From: Lachnospiraceae bacterium
Lineage (GTDB): Bacteria; Bacillota; Clostridia; Lachnospirales; Lachnospiraceae
DNA length: 64,000 bases
NCBI GenBank assembly: GCA_910574195.1
Contig: CAJTBF010000008.1
Location: forward strand, 1-64,000
Direction: 5' to 3'
Shown one piece after another: positions 8,395 through 17,746 of the stretch; the first letter of the stretch is position 1, and each line of letters starts with the position of its first letter. A program made the position numbers and the translations under genes. Under the pieces are notes generated by a model, which made no database searches, was not told where the DNA came from, and worked only from the letters and a program-made list of their open reading frames with translations.

Positions 8395-9357
8395 CTAGCT
8401 CCTTCCTTGCTTTTTAGCCAGTTTCTTTGCCTTTCTCGCTGCGGCCTTTGAACCGTCCGGATCATCGTTATTTGTCATACGGTATACAAAGAAACAGAGA
8501 ATGCCGCTGACAATGAACAAATATACGGATAATGCGCCAGCCATACCATAGTTTCGGCTCTTTAAGTGACTGTTCAGGAACATAATCAGCGTCATAGACG
8601 TACGGTCCGGACTTCCCTGACCATTTGTCAGAATCTGCGGAACATCAAACATCTGCAGACCGCCTATAATTGCCGTAATTAAGGTATAAGCAAGAATCGG
8701 CCGTATCTGGGGAAGTGTAATATAAAAGAATCTCTGAAAGCTGTTGCAGCCATCCAGGTCAGACGCCTCGAAGATATCCGGGCTGATACCCATAATGGCC
8801 GCCATAAGCATAATCGTTGAATTTCCAAACCACATCAGAAAGTTCATAAACCCGACCAGCGACCTGGTTCCCATAACAGAACCCAGAAAATCAATCGGCT
8901 GACTGATCAGCCCTATGGACATAAGAATTCCATTAACCGGTCCGTTGGTCGAGAACATGGTGAAAAACAACATTGCAAACGCGGAGGCCATAATCAGGTT
9001 CGGCAGATAGATCACAACCTTAAAAAACTGTGTTCCGCGAATCTTTAAACGCGCGTCTACAAACCATTCCGCAAGTACCAGCGCGATGACAATCTGGGGA
9101 ATAAATCCGATAATCCATAAAATCATGGTATTTGCCGCATATTTCAGCATATCCGATCCCAGAAGACTGATATAATTCTCCATCCCCACAAAATTAGGCC
9201 CGATTTCTTTGATTCCCGAACGATAATATTCAAAAAAGCTGTATCGAATCGTGTCTAGCAGAGGAATAAAAGAAAAAATAAAAAAACTTATAAAAAACGG
9301 GAGTATAAAAAAGTATCCCCATTTTGAATAATCGACTTTTTTATTTTTTTGTTTCAT
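8395..9357 (-). CDS. Sugar ABC transporter permease, MalF type
   Basis: 320 aa, six predicted membrane helices, with EAA-type loop ASDLDGCNSFQRFFYITLPQIRP. The C-terminus is highly basic (KAAARKAKKLAKKQGRS). It lies between the binding protein and the MalG-type permease in the same transcription unit and is a CUT1-type carbohydrate importer subunit. Confidence 0.9.
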   Translation of the reverse strand: MKQKNKKVDYSKWGYFFILPFFISFFIFSFIPLLDTIRYSFFEYYRSGIKEIGPNFVGMENYISLLGSDMLKYAANTMILWIIGFIPQIVIALVLAEWFVDARLKIRGTQFFKVVIYLPNLIMASAFAMLFFTMFSTNGPVNGILMSIGLISQPIDFLGSVMGTRSLVGFMNFLMWFGNSTIMLMAAIMGISPDIFEASDLDGCNSFQRFFYITLPQIRPILAYTLITAIIGGLQMFDVPQILTNGQGSPDRTSMTLIMFLNSHLKSRNYGMAGALSVYLFIVSGILCFFVYRMTNNDDPDGSKAAARKAKKLAKKQGRS

Positions 9358-9418
9358 AAACTGTCCTTCCTTTCTTTTTCAGATATCCGGTGGGGAAATC
9401 CCCCACCGTCAGACTCCC

Positions 9419-10786
9419 TTACTCTGGCCACTGAATCTCCGTGATATCAGGATAACGTTCTATAATTGCCGTTTCAAAGTTCTTTTTCGCTTTCTCATAG
9501 TCTATTTTTCCCTGTAAGTAATCGCTAAAGGAATTCTGAATCAATTCAACGCATCCCTGATCATAAGCGGAAAGCGGTGCGATCTCAATATTCTCTGCAA
9601 CCGGTGAAAAATATGTAAACGCATTCTGTCCTCCTAAAAATTCTGATGCATAGGAGTTGTCTTTCGCCGCTTTCTGCATGCCGCTTCTGGTATTTGTAAA
9701 ATCAGAATACTCCTTGGATATTTTCAGCAGGTTCTTTTGGTCCACCGTCACTGCGAGAATAATGTCTTTTACATGCTCCACATTATCCGTACCGGTACAT
9801 GCATGAACATAGGAACCGCCCCAGTTGTATTCCTGCGGAGGATTGGTAACGCCCCACATACCGTCTCCGCCGTCCCAGTTTGGCTTCAAAGTAAAATCAA
9901 TTCCCCATGCCGGAAAGAGGAACGCAAACACTTTAGACGTGGAACCCATCGCCTTGTTCCAGTCGTCATTCCACTGCCCCTTTACATTTTTATCCAGATA
10001 TCCCGCGTCCAGCCATTCCTTGGAATCATTCACCCAGTCCATGATTTTCTGGTCAACCCGAATGGTCGTCTCTCCGGGACTCACCCATGACTCGTCAATA
10101 CTGTTCCCATAGAGACGGAAGGTATCTGCATAAGAAGAAAATGTATAATATCCTTTTTCCTTTAATTCTTCTGCCGTCTCCTTAATCGTATCCCAGTCTT
10201 TCACTTTCTGGCCGATTTCTTCCGGATCATCTGTTCCAAATACTTCTTTTGCAATATCCCGACGGTATACCAGAAGTCCTGGACAACACTGCCAGGTAGA
10301 ACCTCTCTGAACCCCGTCTGTATCGGAAGCTGTTACTTTTGTAAATTCATACTGGTCAGAAAGTTCCTTTGCCGGATCAATGCCAAGATCCTCCAGTGGC
10401 ATAGCTGCATCTGCATCCTTATCTGTGTATTTGTTTACATAATCTGTCTCTGACAAAAAAATATCCACTTTATCATCCGCCGCGGCGTCTGCCTGCTTCA
10501 TCAGCGCCTCATCCAGTTTTTGCTGATAAACACCGTCCTGATTCGGATTGATAATCCAATGGATTTCTGTTCCGTCATTTAACGTTGTGACTGTTCCATC
10601 CGAAGACGTCTCTTTTACTTCCGGATAAACCGCCTCCACCCGTTCACGGAATTCATCATTCCAACTATAGATATTGATGACCTTTCCTTCATTTCCCGAA
10701 CCAGAATCAGACGGCTTTCCACAACCAGCCGCCATACTTGCCGTCATTACTGCAATCAATAAGATACTCACTACTCTCTTTTTCAT
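9419..10786 (-). CDS. Extracellular sugar-binding lipoprotein of ABC importer
   Basis: 455 aa. A lipoprotein signal peptide ends in a lipobox (MAAGC, Cys22), followed by a Ser/Gly-rich tether and a family-1 solute-binding fold. It captures oligosaccharide at the outer membrane face and delivers it to the two permeases encoded downstream. First gene of the minus-strand operon with the GH3 enzyme. The phosphorylases transcribed divergently suggest a beta-gluco-oligosaccharide ligand; linkage cannot be read from the sequence. Confidence 0.88.
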   Translation of the reverse strand: MKKRVVSILLIAVMTASMAAGCGKPSDSGSGNEGKVINIYSWNDEFRERVEAVYPEVKETSSDGTVTTLNDGTEIHWIINPNQDGVYQQKLDEALMKQADAAADDKVDIFLSETDYVNKYTDKDADAAMPLEDLGIDPAKELSDQYEFTKVTASDTDGVQRGSTWQCCPGLLVYRRDIAKEVFGTDDPEEIGQKVKDWDTIKETAEELKEKGYYTFSSYADTFRLYGNSIDESWVSPGETTIRVDQKIMDWVNDSKEWLDAGYLDKNVKGQWNDDWNKAMGSTSKVFAFLFPAWGIDFTLKPNWDGGDGMWGVTNPPQEYNWGGSYVHACTGTDNVEHVKDIILAVTVDQKNLLKISKEYSDFTNTRSGMQKAAKDNSYASEFLGGQNAFTYFSPVAENIEIAPLSAYDQGCVELIQNSFSDYLQGKIDYEKAKKNFETAIIERYPDITEIQWPE

Positions 10787-10813
10787 TTTAAAAATCCTCC
10801 TTTTTTATTTTGC

Positions 10814-10838
10814 AATGCATAACGTTGAATGCATTATA
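10814..10838 (-). promoter_or_regulatory. -10 element with overlapping dyad between the divergent sugar operons
   Basis: Minus-strand TATAAT (10833-10838) lies 47 bases upstream of the binding-protein gene. A dyad with 7-bp arms (AATGCAT ... ATGCATT, 10814-10835) overlaps its downstream side, as an operator would. No good -35 hexamer is visible, which would fit an activator-dependent promoter, for example one using the AraC protein at 16295. Confidence 0.4.
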
Positions 10839-11041
10839 GATAAAAACTATTTTTTGATATACTAAAGATTTTACAAAAATGTCAAATCCATGACACATTT
10901 TGAAATTTCTGTTTTCCCTGCATCTTCCGCAGATTTTATATTATTTTAGGTCATAATTCTGATATTTTTCACATGTTTTTTATTTTTTTCACACAGGATT
11001 TCCTCTATGATATCTACTACATCTATCAATGAGAAAGGAGC

Positions 11042-13747
11042 ATGAAATTGAATCATCTAAAATTTATCGATGAACACGGCAGCTTTCTATTAGAACAACC
11101 GGAAAATACAAGTTACTTATATTTCCCTCTTGCTTCAGAAACCGGATTAAAAAGTGCCGTCACGCCAAATCTCGGAGGCGATGCAAAGATCAACCAGGAA
11201 ATTTTCTTATTAGAACCGGTAAGCTCCGAGAATCTGCATAACAACCGTTCCACCCGCAACTTCTGGTTCACCGGGAAGGGCATAGACGCATATTCTGTCG
11301 CCGGAGCATCCGCAGAGCAGGAAAATGCACGTTTTCTGGCAACACAGGATAAAAGTGAACTGACCGCTGGATTCATGTGGCAGATCTTAAAGAGGACTTC
11401 CAAAACCTGCCAACTGACCTCCACAGTCACCTCCTTTATCCCAAAAGACGCCAATGTAGAAATTATGCATGTAACCGTACAGAATCATTCCGGGAAGCCC
11501 CAGGAGTTGACTGCCTATGCAGCCATTCCCATCTATGGGCGCAGCGCGGATAATATTCGTGATCATCGGAATGTAACGTCCATGCTGCACCGTATCGAAA
11601 CAACCGAAAACGGTGTCCTCGTCTGTCCAACCATGTCCTTTGATGAAAAAGGCCACCGCCCTAATAAACAAATTTACTATGTCATGGGCTGTACGGGGGA
11701 GGGCCAAAAGCCAGTCAGTTTCTACCCTACCGTGGAACACTTTCTGGGAGAAGGCGGAACCTTTACTCATCCCTTCTCCATATATAAACAGGCTCCCGGA
11801 ATTCCGTCTCCTTTCCATACTGCTGGAAAAGAGGCGATGGGCGCTTTCCGGTTTAAGCCAGTTTCGCTTGCTCCTGGCGAGAGTACAGACTATATCATAC
11901 TCCTTGGCGCAGAAGAGCACAAAGAAGCCATTTCCAGAATCTATGAAACATACAATACCGTCGAAAAAGTACGGCAGGCTTTCAAAGATACAAAATCTTA
12001 CTGGCAGCGCCAGAATGCCGTTCATTTCCATACAGGAGAGCAGGATTTTGACTATTGGATGAAATGGATTTGCTTTCAGCCTTTCCTTCGCCGGTTGTTC
12101 GGCTGCTCTTTTCTTCCCCATCACGATTATGGACGGGGCGGCCGGGGATGGAGAGACTTGTGGCAGGACTCACTGTCCCTGCTTTTGATAGAACCTGAAA
12201 ATGTCGGACATATGATTGCGGTAAATTATGGAGGAGTCCGTATCGATGGGACGAACGCAACGATCATCGGCGATGGGGACGGTCATTTTCTTGCGGACCG
12301 GAATGGAATCACACGGGTCTGGATGGACCATGCACTCTGGCCGCTGATGACAACAAAACTCTATATTGACCAGACCGGGGATATTGAAATATTGAACAGA
12401 CAGATTCCCTATTTTAAAGATGCACAGATTATGCGGGGAACTGAAAGAGATCGCTCGTGGAAACCGGAACACGGAAATCAACAGCATACCGCGGAAGAGA
12501 CTGTCTATACCGGAACAATCTTAGAGCACCTTGTCATCCAGCAACTAACTGCTTTCTATGAAGTTGGAGACCATAATATCTACAGACTCCGTGGGGCAGA
12601 CTGGAACGATGCCCTGGACATGGCTTCTGAACATGGAGAAAGTGTCGCCTTCACCTGCGCCTATGCCGGTAATCTATTAGATCTTGCCGCGATGATCCGC
12701 CTTCTGGACCACCATTCTTCTACGCATACTACTGAACTTTTGGAAGAGATTACGATTCTATTGCAAAACAATACAGAAGTATTTGACAATATCGGTAAAA
12801 AGCGACAAATACTTTTCGACTATACAGCCAAATGCAGACATCATATCAGTGGCCGACGTGTAAATATCTCTCTTTCTGTTCTGGCGGAAAGCCTGATTCA
12901 AAAGGCGGACTGGCTTATCGCACATATAAGGTCACAGGAATGGATTGACGTTGGAAAAGAAGAAGGATGGTTCAACAGCTATTATGATAATCACGGGCAC
13001 TCTGTAGAAGGATTTTATAAAAATCATATACGAATGATGCTGACCGGCCAGGTATTCGCTATTATGAGCGGAGTAGCAGAGAATAATCAGATCAAAAAAA
13101 TAACGGTAAGCGCCGATCATTATCTTTACCAGAGGGAAACCGGCGGCTACCGCCTGAATACAGATTTTCATGAGTTAAAATTTGATATGGGCCGCATGTT
13201 TGGATTCGCCTACGGGGAAAAGGAAAACGGCGCCGTATTCTCTCATATGACGGTGATGTACGCGAACGCTCTGTATCGCAGAGGATTTGTGCGAGAAGGG
13301 TGGAAAGCCTTAAAAACACTTGCCGATACGGCTCTGGACTTTGACACCAGCCATATTTACCCGGGGATTCCAGAATATTTCCGTTCTGACGGGCGTGGAA
13401 TGTATCAATATCTGACCGGCGCGGCAAGCTGGTACATGCTGACCATGATCACAGAGGTTTTTGGGGTACGGGGCGAGGCGGGAGACCTGGTTCTCTATCC
13501 AAAACTTCTTGCCTGCCAGTTTGATGCAGACAAAACTGCTTCCATTGCTATTCCTTTTGCAGGTAAAAACTTAACCGTAACCTATCAAAACAAAAACAAC
13601 AAAGATTTCGGCGACTACATCATCGATTCTGCCTTCTGTGACGGAATCGAACTTACGGTAGATGAAAACGCTTTTGTTATTCTGCCCAGAAAACTGCTCG
13701 CCGCTTTATCCGGCACCGTCCACAGGATCCGCATAAATCTATTATAA
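11042..13747 (+). CDS. GH94-clan beta-glycoside phosphorylase (oligosaccharide type, linkage unresolved)
   Basis: 901 aa. It begins with the glycosyltransferase-36-like N-terminal beta-sandwich (GIDAYSVAGASAEQE, YGRSADNIRDHRNVTSMLHRIETT). A catalytic (alpha/alpha)6 barrel follows with GRGGRGWRDLWQDSLS and the general-acid motif GADWNDALD (Asp520). It has no signal peptide and the start has GAAAGGAG. It would split a beta-glucoside with phosphate to give a glucose 1-phosphate. It lacks the N-terminus I know for cellodextrin phosphorylase and is shorter than characterised 1,2-beta-oligoglucan phosphorylases. It pairs with a second phosphorylase 22 bases downstream; such pairs usually share oligomer and disaccharide work. 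A beta-1,3 or beta-1,2 substrate is possible. Confidence 0.75.
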   Translation: MKLNHLKFIDEHGSFLLEQPENTSYLYFPLASETGLKSAVTPNLGGDAKINQEIFLLEPVSSENLHNNRSTRNFWFTGKGIDAYSVAGASAEQENARFLATQDKSELTAGFMWQILKRTSKTCQLTSTVTSFIPKDANVEIMHVTVQNHSGKPQELTAYAAIPIYGRSADNIRDHRNVTSMLHRIETTENGVLVCPTMSFDEKGHRPNKQIYYVMGCTGEGQKPVSFYPTVEHFLGEGGTFTHPFSIYKQAPGIPSPFHTAGKEAMGAFRFKPVSLAPGESTDYIILLGAEEHKEAISRIYETYNTVEKVRQAFKDTKSYWQRQNAVHFHTGEQDFDYWMKWICFQPFLRRLFGCSFLPHHDYGRGGRGWRDLWQDSLSLLLIEPENVGHMIAVNYGGVRIDGTNATIIGDGDGHFLADRNGITRVWMDHALWPLMTTKLYIDQTGDIEILNRQIPYFKDAQIMRGTERDRSWKPEHGNQQHTAEETVYTGTILEHLVIQQLTAFYEVGDHNIYRLRGADWNDALDMASEHGESVAFTCAYAGNLLDLAAMIRLLDHHSSTHTTELLEEITILLQNNTEVFDNIGKKRQILFDYTAKCRHHISGRRVNISLSVLAESLIQKADWLIAHIRSQEWIDVGKEEGWFNSYYDNHGHSVEGFYKNHIRMMLTGQVFAIMSGVAENNQIKKITVSADHYLYQRETGGYRLNTDFHELKFDMGRMFGFAYGEKENGAVFSHMTVMYANALYRRGFVREGWKALKTLADTALDFDTSHIYPGIPEYFRSDGRGMYQYLTGAASWYMLTMITEVFGVRGEAGDLVLYPKLLACQFDADKTASIAIPFAGKNLTVTYQNKNNKDFGDYIIDSAFCDGIELTVDENAFVILPRKLLAALSGTVHRIRINLL

Positions 13748-13769
13748 ATTATGAAAGGACATTTTTAAC

Positions 13770-16181
13770 ATGAGATATGGATATTTTGACGATATAAACC
13801 GGGAATACGTGATTGAACGGCCAGACACCCCTGCACCCTGGGTAAACTATCTTGGTTCCCCCGAATATGGCGCAATCATTTCCAACAATGCAGGTGGATA
13901 CAGTTTTGCAAAGTCCGGCGCAAATGGGCGGATTCTCCGTTATATTTTTAATAGCTTCGACCAGCCCGGCCGATATCTTTACATCCGTGATAACATTTCC
14001 AAAGACTATTGGTCTGCCTCCTGGCAACCGGTAGGTAAAAACCTTGACGAATATAAAAGCAGATGCCGGCACGGCATGGGGTATACCAAAATGTCAGCAG
14101 ACTACGATGGGATCCACTCTGAAGCATCTTTTTATGTCCCTCTTGGAAAAACCTACGAAGTATGGGCGCTTTCTGTAAAGAACCAATCTACCTGTACCAG
14201 AGACCTTACCTTAACTGGTTACGCCGAATTTACCAACCACAGTAATTATGAGCAGGATCAGGTCAACCTGCAGTACTCACTATTTATCTCAAGGACACAG
14301 TTTGAAAAGAATCGGCTCATTCAACAAATTCACGGAAATCTGGATGCACTGCCAGAGAATGAAAAGGTAGATGAAAAAAATGTAACCGAGCGTTTCTTTG
14401 GTCTCGCAGGCGCCGATATTTCCTCTTACTGCGGCAAAAAAGAGCATTTTCTCGGAAGATATCATGGTTATGGTAATCCACAGGGCGTCCTGTCCGGTCA
14501 TCTTGGAAATGTAACCAGCTACAACGAAAATTCCTGCGGCGCACTTTCCTGCCGGATCACATTAGAACCGGCGGAAACAAAAACGATCGTTTTTCTGCTT
14601 GGAGCAGGGGGAAATGATACATCCTCCACTCTCCTTGATGCTTATAAAAACCCGACGGTAACTACTGAAAAAGAGATCAGGGAACTTAAAAACGATTGGA
14701 ATGAAAAACTGGGGCATCTGAGAGCGACCACACCCAGCCCGGAATTTAACACCATGCTGAACACCTGGAACGCCTATAACTGCTTTATGACCTTCATCTG
14801 GTCCCGCGCCGCCTCCTTTATTTACTGTGGTCTTCGTAATGGATATGGGTATCGTGATACCGTACAGGACATTCAGGGAATCATCCACCTTGCGCCGGAA
14901 ATGGCAGCGGAAAAAATTCGTTTCATGCTGTCCGCACAGGTAAGCAACGGCGGCGGACTTCCTCTTGTGAAATTTACACACGATCCAGGTCACGAAGACA
15001 CGCCCGACGACGCATCATATAGGCAGGAAACCGGCCATCCTGCCTATCGTGCCGACGACGCACTCTGGCTCTTTCCAACGATATACAAGTATGTTGCTGA
15101 AACCGGGAACATAGAATTTCTTGATGAAGTCATCCCTTTTGCAGATAAAGACGAAGCCAGCATTTATGAACACTTAAAGCGTGCGATTACATTCTCATTT
15201 CATCATCTCGGCCCCCATAACATGCCCGCCGGCCTGTATGCCGACTGGAACGACTGTTTACGTCTGGGTGCAAACGGGGAATCCTCCTTCGTCGCCCTGC
15301 AGTTTTATTATGCAATGACTATCCTGGAGAAATTTGCAGAACACAAAAAAGATGCGGTTTATATGAAATATCTGGAAGAAAAGCGAAAAAAAACCGGTGA
15401 TATAATCCAGAAAATGTGCTGGGATCAGGATCGCTTTATCCGGGGTTACACAGAATCCGGAGAGCGAATCGGCACAGGAGACGCCCCGGAAGCCAGTCTG
15501 TGGTTAAATCCCCAGAGCTGGTCTGTCATCAGCGGACTTGCAACCAACGAGCAGGCTGATACTGCGCTTACAAATGTCTTCAAACAGCTAAATACAGAAT
15601 ATGGCGCTCTCTTAATGGATCCACCTTATCATGCCCACGCTTTTGAAGGGGCCCTTGCCGTCATCTATAATCAGGGTACAAAAGAAAACGCAGGAATTTT
15701 CTCTCAATCCCAAGGCTGGCTGATCCTTGCAGAGGCCCTGTGCGGCCACGGAGAACGGGCATTTACCTACTTCATGGAAAATGCGCCCGCCGCCTGGAAT
15801 GACAGAGCAGAACTTCGATGTCTGGAACCCTATTGTTACGGCCAGTTTACAGAGGGAACTGCCAGCAAATCTCCTGGACGCTCCCATGTCCATTGGCTGA
15901 CTGGTACCGCCTCTACTATGATGGTTGGTTGTGTGGAAGGAATCCTGGGCCTTCGCCCTGACTTAGAGGGAATCACCATCGCCCCATCCATTCCAAAAGA
16001 TTGGCCGCATCTGGAAATTGAAAAAATTTTCCGTGGAAAACATCTGCATATTCTGATTGATAATCCAAATATGCAGGAGTCTGGATATGAAAAACTTACA
16101 TTAAACGGAAAAGAGCTTTCTTCCAATTATATTCCCGCTGCTCTTCTTAGCGAGAAAAACGAGATTCATCTGATTCTCTGA
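13770..16181 (+). CDS. GH94 disaccharide phosphorylase (cellobiose/laminaribiose phosphorylase type)
   Basis: 803 aa, the usual length for cellobiose or laminaribiose phosphorylase. The N-terminus (MRYGYFDD, REYVIERPDTPAPWVNYLG, NNAGGYSF) and the catalytic GLYADWNDCLRLG (Asp492, near the Asp490 known in Cellvibrio cellobiose phosphorylase) are diagnostic of GH94. The loop after the first strand (YIFNSFDQPGRY) differs from the YNNVPMDMGGRY form typical of cellobiose phosphorylases, so laminaribiose phosphorylase is a real alternative. It follows the 901-aa enzyme in the same operon and ends just before a strong hairpin. Confidence 0.85.
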   Translation: MRYGYFDDINREYVIERPDTPAPWVNYLGSPEYGAIISNNAGGYSFAKSGANGRILRYIFNSFDQPGRYLYIRDNISKDYWSASWQPVGKNLDEYKSRCRHGMGYTKMSADYDGIHSEASFYVPLGKTYEVWALSVKNQSTCTRDLTLTGYAEFTNHSNYEQDQVNLQYSLFISRTQFEKNRLIQQIHGNLDALPENEKVDEKNVTERFFGLAGADISSYCGKKEHFLGRYHGYGNPQGVLSGHLGNVTSYNENSCGALSCRITLEPAETKTIVFLLGAGGNDTSSTLLDAYKNPTVTTEKEIRELKNDWNEKLGHLRATTPSPEFNTMLNTWNAYNCFMTFIWSRAASFIYCGLRNGYGYRDTVQDIQGIIHLAPEMAAEKIRFMLSAQVSNGGGLPLVKFTHDPGHEDTPDDASYRQETGHPAYRADDALWLFPTIYKYVAETGNIEFLDEVIPFADKDEASIYEHLKRAITFSFHHLGPHNMPAGLYADWNDCLRLGANGESSFVALQFYYAMTILEKFAEHKKDAVYMKYLEEKRKKTGDIIQKMCWDQDRFIRGYTESGERIGTGDAPEASLWLNPQSWSVISGLATNEQADTALTNVFKQLNTEYGALLMDPPYHAHAFEGALAVIYNQGTKENAGIFSQSQGWLILAEALCGHGERAFTYFMENAPAAWNDRAELRCLEPYCYGQFTEGTASKSPGRSHVHWLTGTASTMMVGCVEGILGLRPDLEGITIAPSIPKDWPHLEIEKIFRGKHLHILIDNPNMQESGYEKLTLNGKELSSNYIPAALLSEKNEIHLIL

Positions 16182-16224
16182 TACAGAGGATCCTGTCACA
16201 AAAATCTGTTTACACAATGGAATG

Positions 16225-16260
16225 GAGGACACCGTGCAGCTCAGGCCGCACAGTGTCCTC
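16225..16260 (+). terminator. Terminator between the phosphorylase operon and the AraC gene
   Basis: A stem of about 12 bp, GAGGACAC-GTGC / GCAC-GTGTCCTC with one mismatch, followed by TCTCGTTTCTTTTG. It separates two convergent genes and probably works on the plus strand. Confidence 0.7.
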
Positions 16261-16294
16261 TCTCGTTTCTTTTGTATATTATTTTTCTTGTACC

Positions 16295-17059
16295 TTATTC
16301 TTTCACTTCTGTTTCAATATCCCATTGAATCATATGATTTATGTCCCGGTATTTCTTCGGCGTCATACCTGTATATTCTCGAAATTGCTGTATAAAATGG
16401 CTTTGAGAAGAAAAAGACAGCCTGTTTGCAATATCAATCATTGAATATTCACTATATTGTAAAAGATTTTTCGCCATTTCAATCTTCTGCCGTCGAATAT
16501 AGTCGCTGACAGAATCTCCGGTTTCTTTCTTAAACAATCGCGACAGATAACTTGCCGAAACTCCAAGCTCATCCGCAAGATCCTCTATCGTAATACGTTC
16601 TTTCAGGTGGGCATAAATATATTCTTTACAAACGTTGATATGTCTGGAATTCGTATCACTCCGGCAAATTTTACGCATCTTTTCCGTATAATCCAAAACC
16701 ATCTCTTCATGCAAATTTCGTATTCCCTGAACTGTATGTATATCATCCAGTCTCTGAATATAAAAATCGCTCATACGAAACGCCTGTTCAAGCTCCATCC
16801 CTTTCTGCTTACACAGCCTGGTAATCATTGCCGTCGTAATGACAAAATGGTATTTTAAGTTCGTAATCGGATTTCGTGAAAGTATCCCTACTCCCTCACT
16901 GTCCAGGAATCTTTCTCTTTGACAGTTTTCTTTGACCGCCCTCACATTGCCATTCGTAACCGCCTGATAAAACAAAAATTCTTCTGTCGGCGGCCTGTGT
17001 TCTATTTCATCAATATCATCTTCTGCCTCCAGGAGAAGCCATTCATCCTGATATCCCAT
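16295..17059 (-). CDS. AraC-family transcriptional regulator
   Basis: 254 aa. The C-terminal 100 residues are a double helix-turn-helix (ITIEDLADELGVSASYLSRLFKKETG, MIDIANRLSFSSQSHFIQQFREYTGMTPKKYR). The N-terminal 140 residues are the YesN-like helical region (NPITNLKYHFVITTAMITRLC, FRMSDFYIQRLD) common in Firmicute sugar regulators; it has no cupin ligand pocket. Transcribed towards the phosphorylase genes and presumably the activator of the 4921-16181 locus. The inducer is unknown. Confidence 0.85.
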   Translation of the reverse strand: MGYQDEWLLLEAEDDIDEIEHRPPTEEFLFYQAVTNGNVRAVKENCQRERFLDSEGVGILSRNPITNLKYHFVITTAMITRLCKQKGMELEQAFRMSDFYIQRLDDIHTVQGIRNLHEEMVLDYTEKMRKICRSDTNSRHINVCKEYIYAHLKERITIEDLADELGVSASYLSRLFKKETGDSVSDYIRRQKIEMAKNLLQYSEYSMIDIANRLSFSSQSHFIQQFREYTGMTPKKYRDINHMIQWDIETEVKE

Positions 17060-17174
17060 AGAGTACTCCTTTCATACTGCCCTGATCCTGCGTACTTCTT
17101 TATTCCTACCCTGTAAATAAAAATGCATGAAACCATATGGTCATATATCGTTCTCCGCTATCAGCCAATGTTTG

Positions 17175-17543
17175 TTACTCTACAATTTCATATCCGGCGT
17201 TGTGGAGAATCTCCAATGCATTTTGATAATTTTCTTTCTTTGTTAAAATATAGTCTGTGTTAAAAGTTGAAATTGCACAAATTGAAATCGCATTTTGGGC
17301 TAAAATCTTTGCAATTCTCGATAAAATCCCAATCAGAGAAAAATCCAAAACTCCCTGAATACGAAAAGCTTTCCATCCATCGTCTCTTTGAAGTACATTA
17401 GAAGGTACAGTATTTGTAATACACACCAAAGATTTTTCCTGGTCCGTTTTCCCTATAAAGCAATATTCCATATCGAAATCTACAAGTGAATAATCGGCCA
17501 CTTTGCATACAGAAAAATCATAGTCAATCTTTTTTATTTCCAT
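17175..17543 (-). CDS. ACT-domain protein
   Basis: 122 aa. The C-terminal half has the ACT pattern FSLIGILSRIAKILAQNAISICAISTFNTDYILTKK, the small-ligand (usually amino acid) sensing fold. The N-terminal half resembles a second, diverged ACT-like unit. Short stand-alone proteins of this type are widespread, and their partners are mostly unknown. It sits alone, with a large structured element in its 5' flank. Confidence 0.75.
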   Translation of the reverse strand: MEIKKIDYDFSVCKVADYSLVDFDMEYCFIGKTDQEKSLVCITNTVPSNVLQRDDGWKAFRIQGVLDFSLIGILSRIAKILAQNAISICAISTFNTDYILTKKENYQNALEILHNAGYEIVE

Positions 17544-17574
17544 AATGTCTATCTCCCGGGAATCCGAATTTATA

Positions 17575-17715
17575 TAACAGTTCAGCCTTCGGCCTCACTG
17601 TTGCGGAATTTGCCCATTCCAAGTCGCCTACGGCGAGGGGCAAATTCCTTTTTGGTATAATTTACGCGTTCTCACAGACTTTGCAGCAAGTGCAAAATCC
17701 TGTGCTGAACTGTTA
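17575..17715 (-). ncRNA. Structured element copy 1 (candidate RNA or small mobile repeat)
   Basis: The 141-bp stretch is closed by a perfect 12-bp inverted repeat (TAACAGTTCAGC / GCTGAACTGTTA). Inside, an 11-bp stem pairs 17605-17615 with 17638-17648 and carries a nested hairpin (TCGCC / GGCGA). A 31-nt linker ends GCGTTCTCACAGAC. A small hairpin TTTGCA-GCAAG-TGCAAA follows at 17680-17696. A second copy with the same plan is at 47262-47360. It lies downstream of the GNAT gene and upstream of the ACT gene, both on the minus strand; which strand is active is not known. Confidence 0.5.
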
Positions 17716-17746
17716 CAAATTTATCCTTCTTTGCTTTCCTCTATAT

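Noticed and set aside
10814-10835. CcpA (cre) site in the sugar-locus control region
   Set aside because: A central CG is present, but the TG...CA ends do not fall at the spacing of the cre consensus; kept only as a generic dyad.
11387-12124. 245-codon minus-strand frame inside the first phosphorylase
   Set aside because: It lies fully within a well-supported gene on the other strand and has no recognisable protein pattern.
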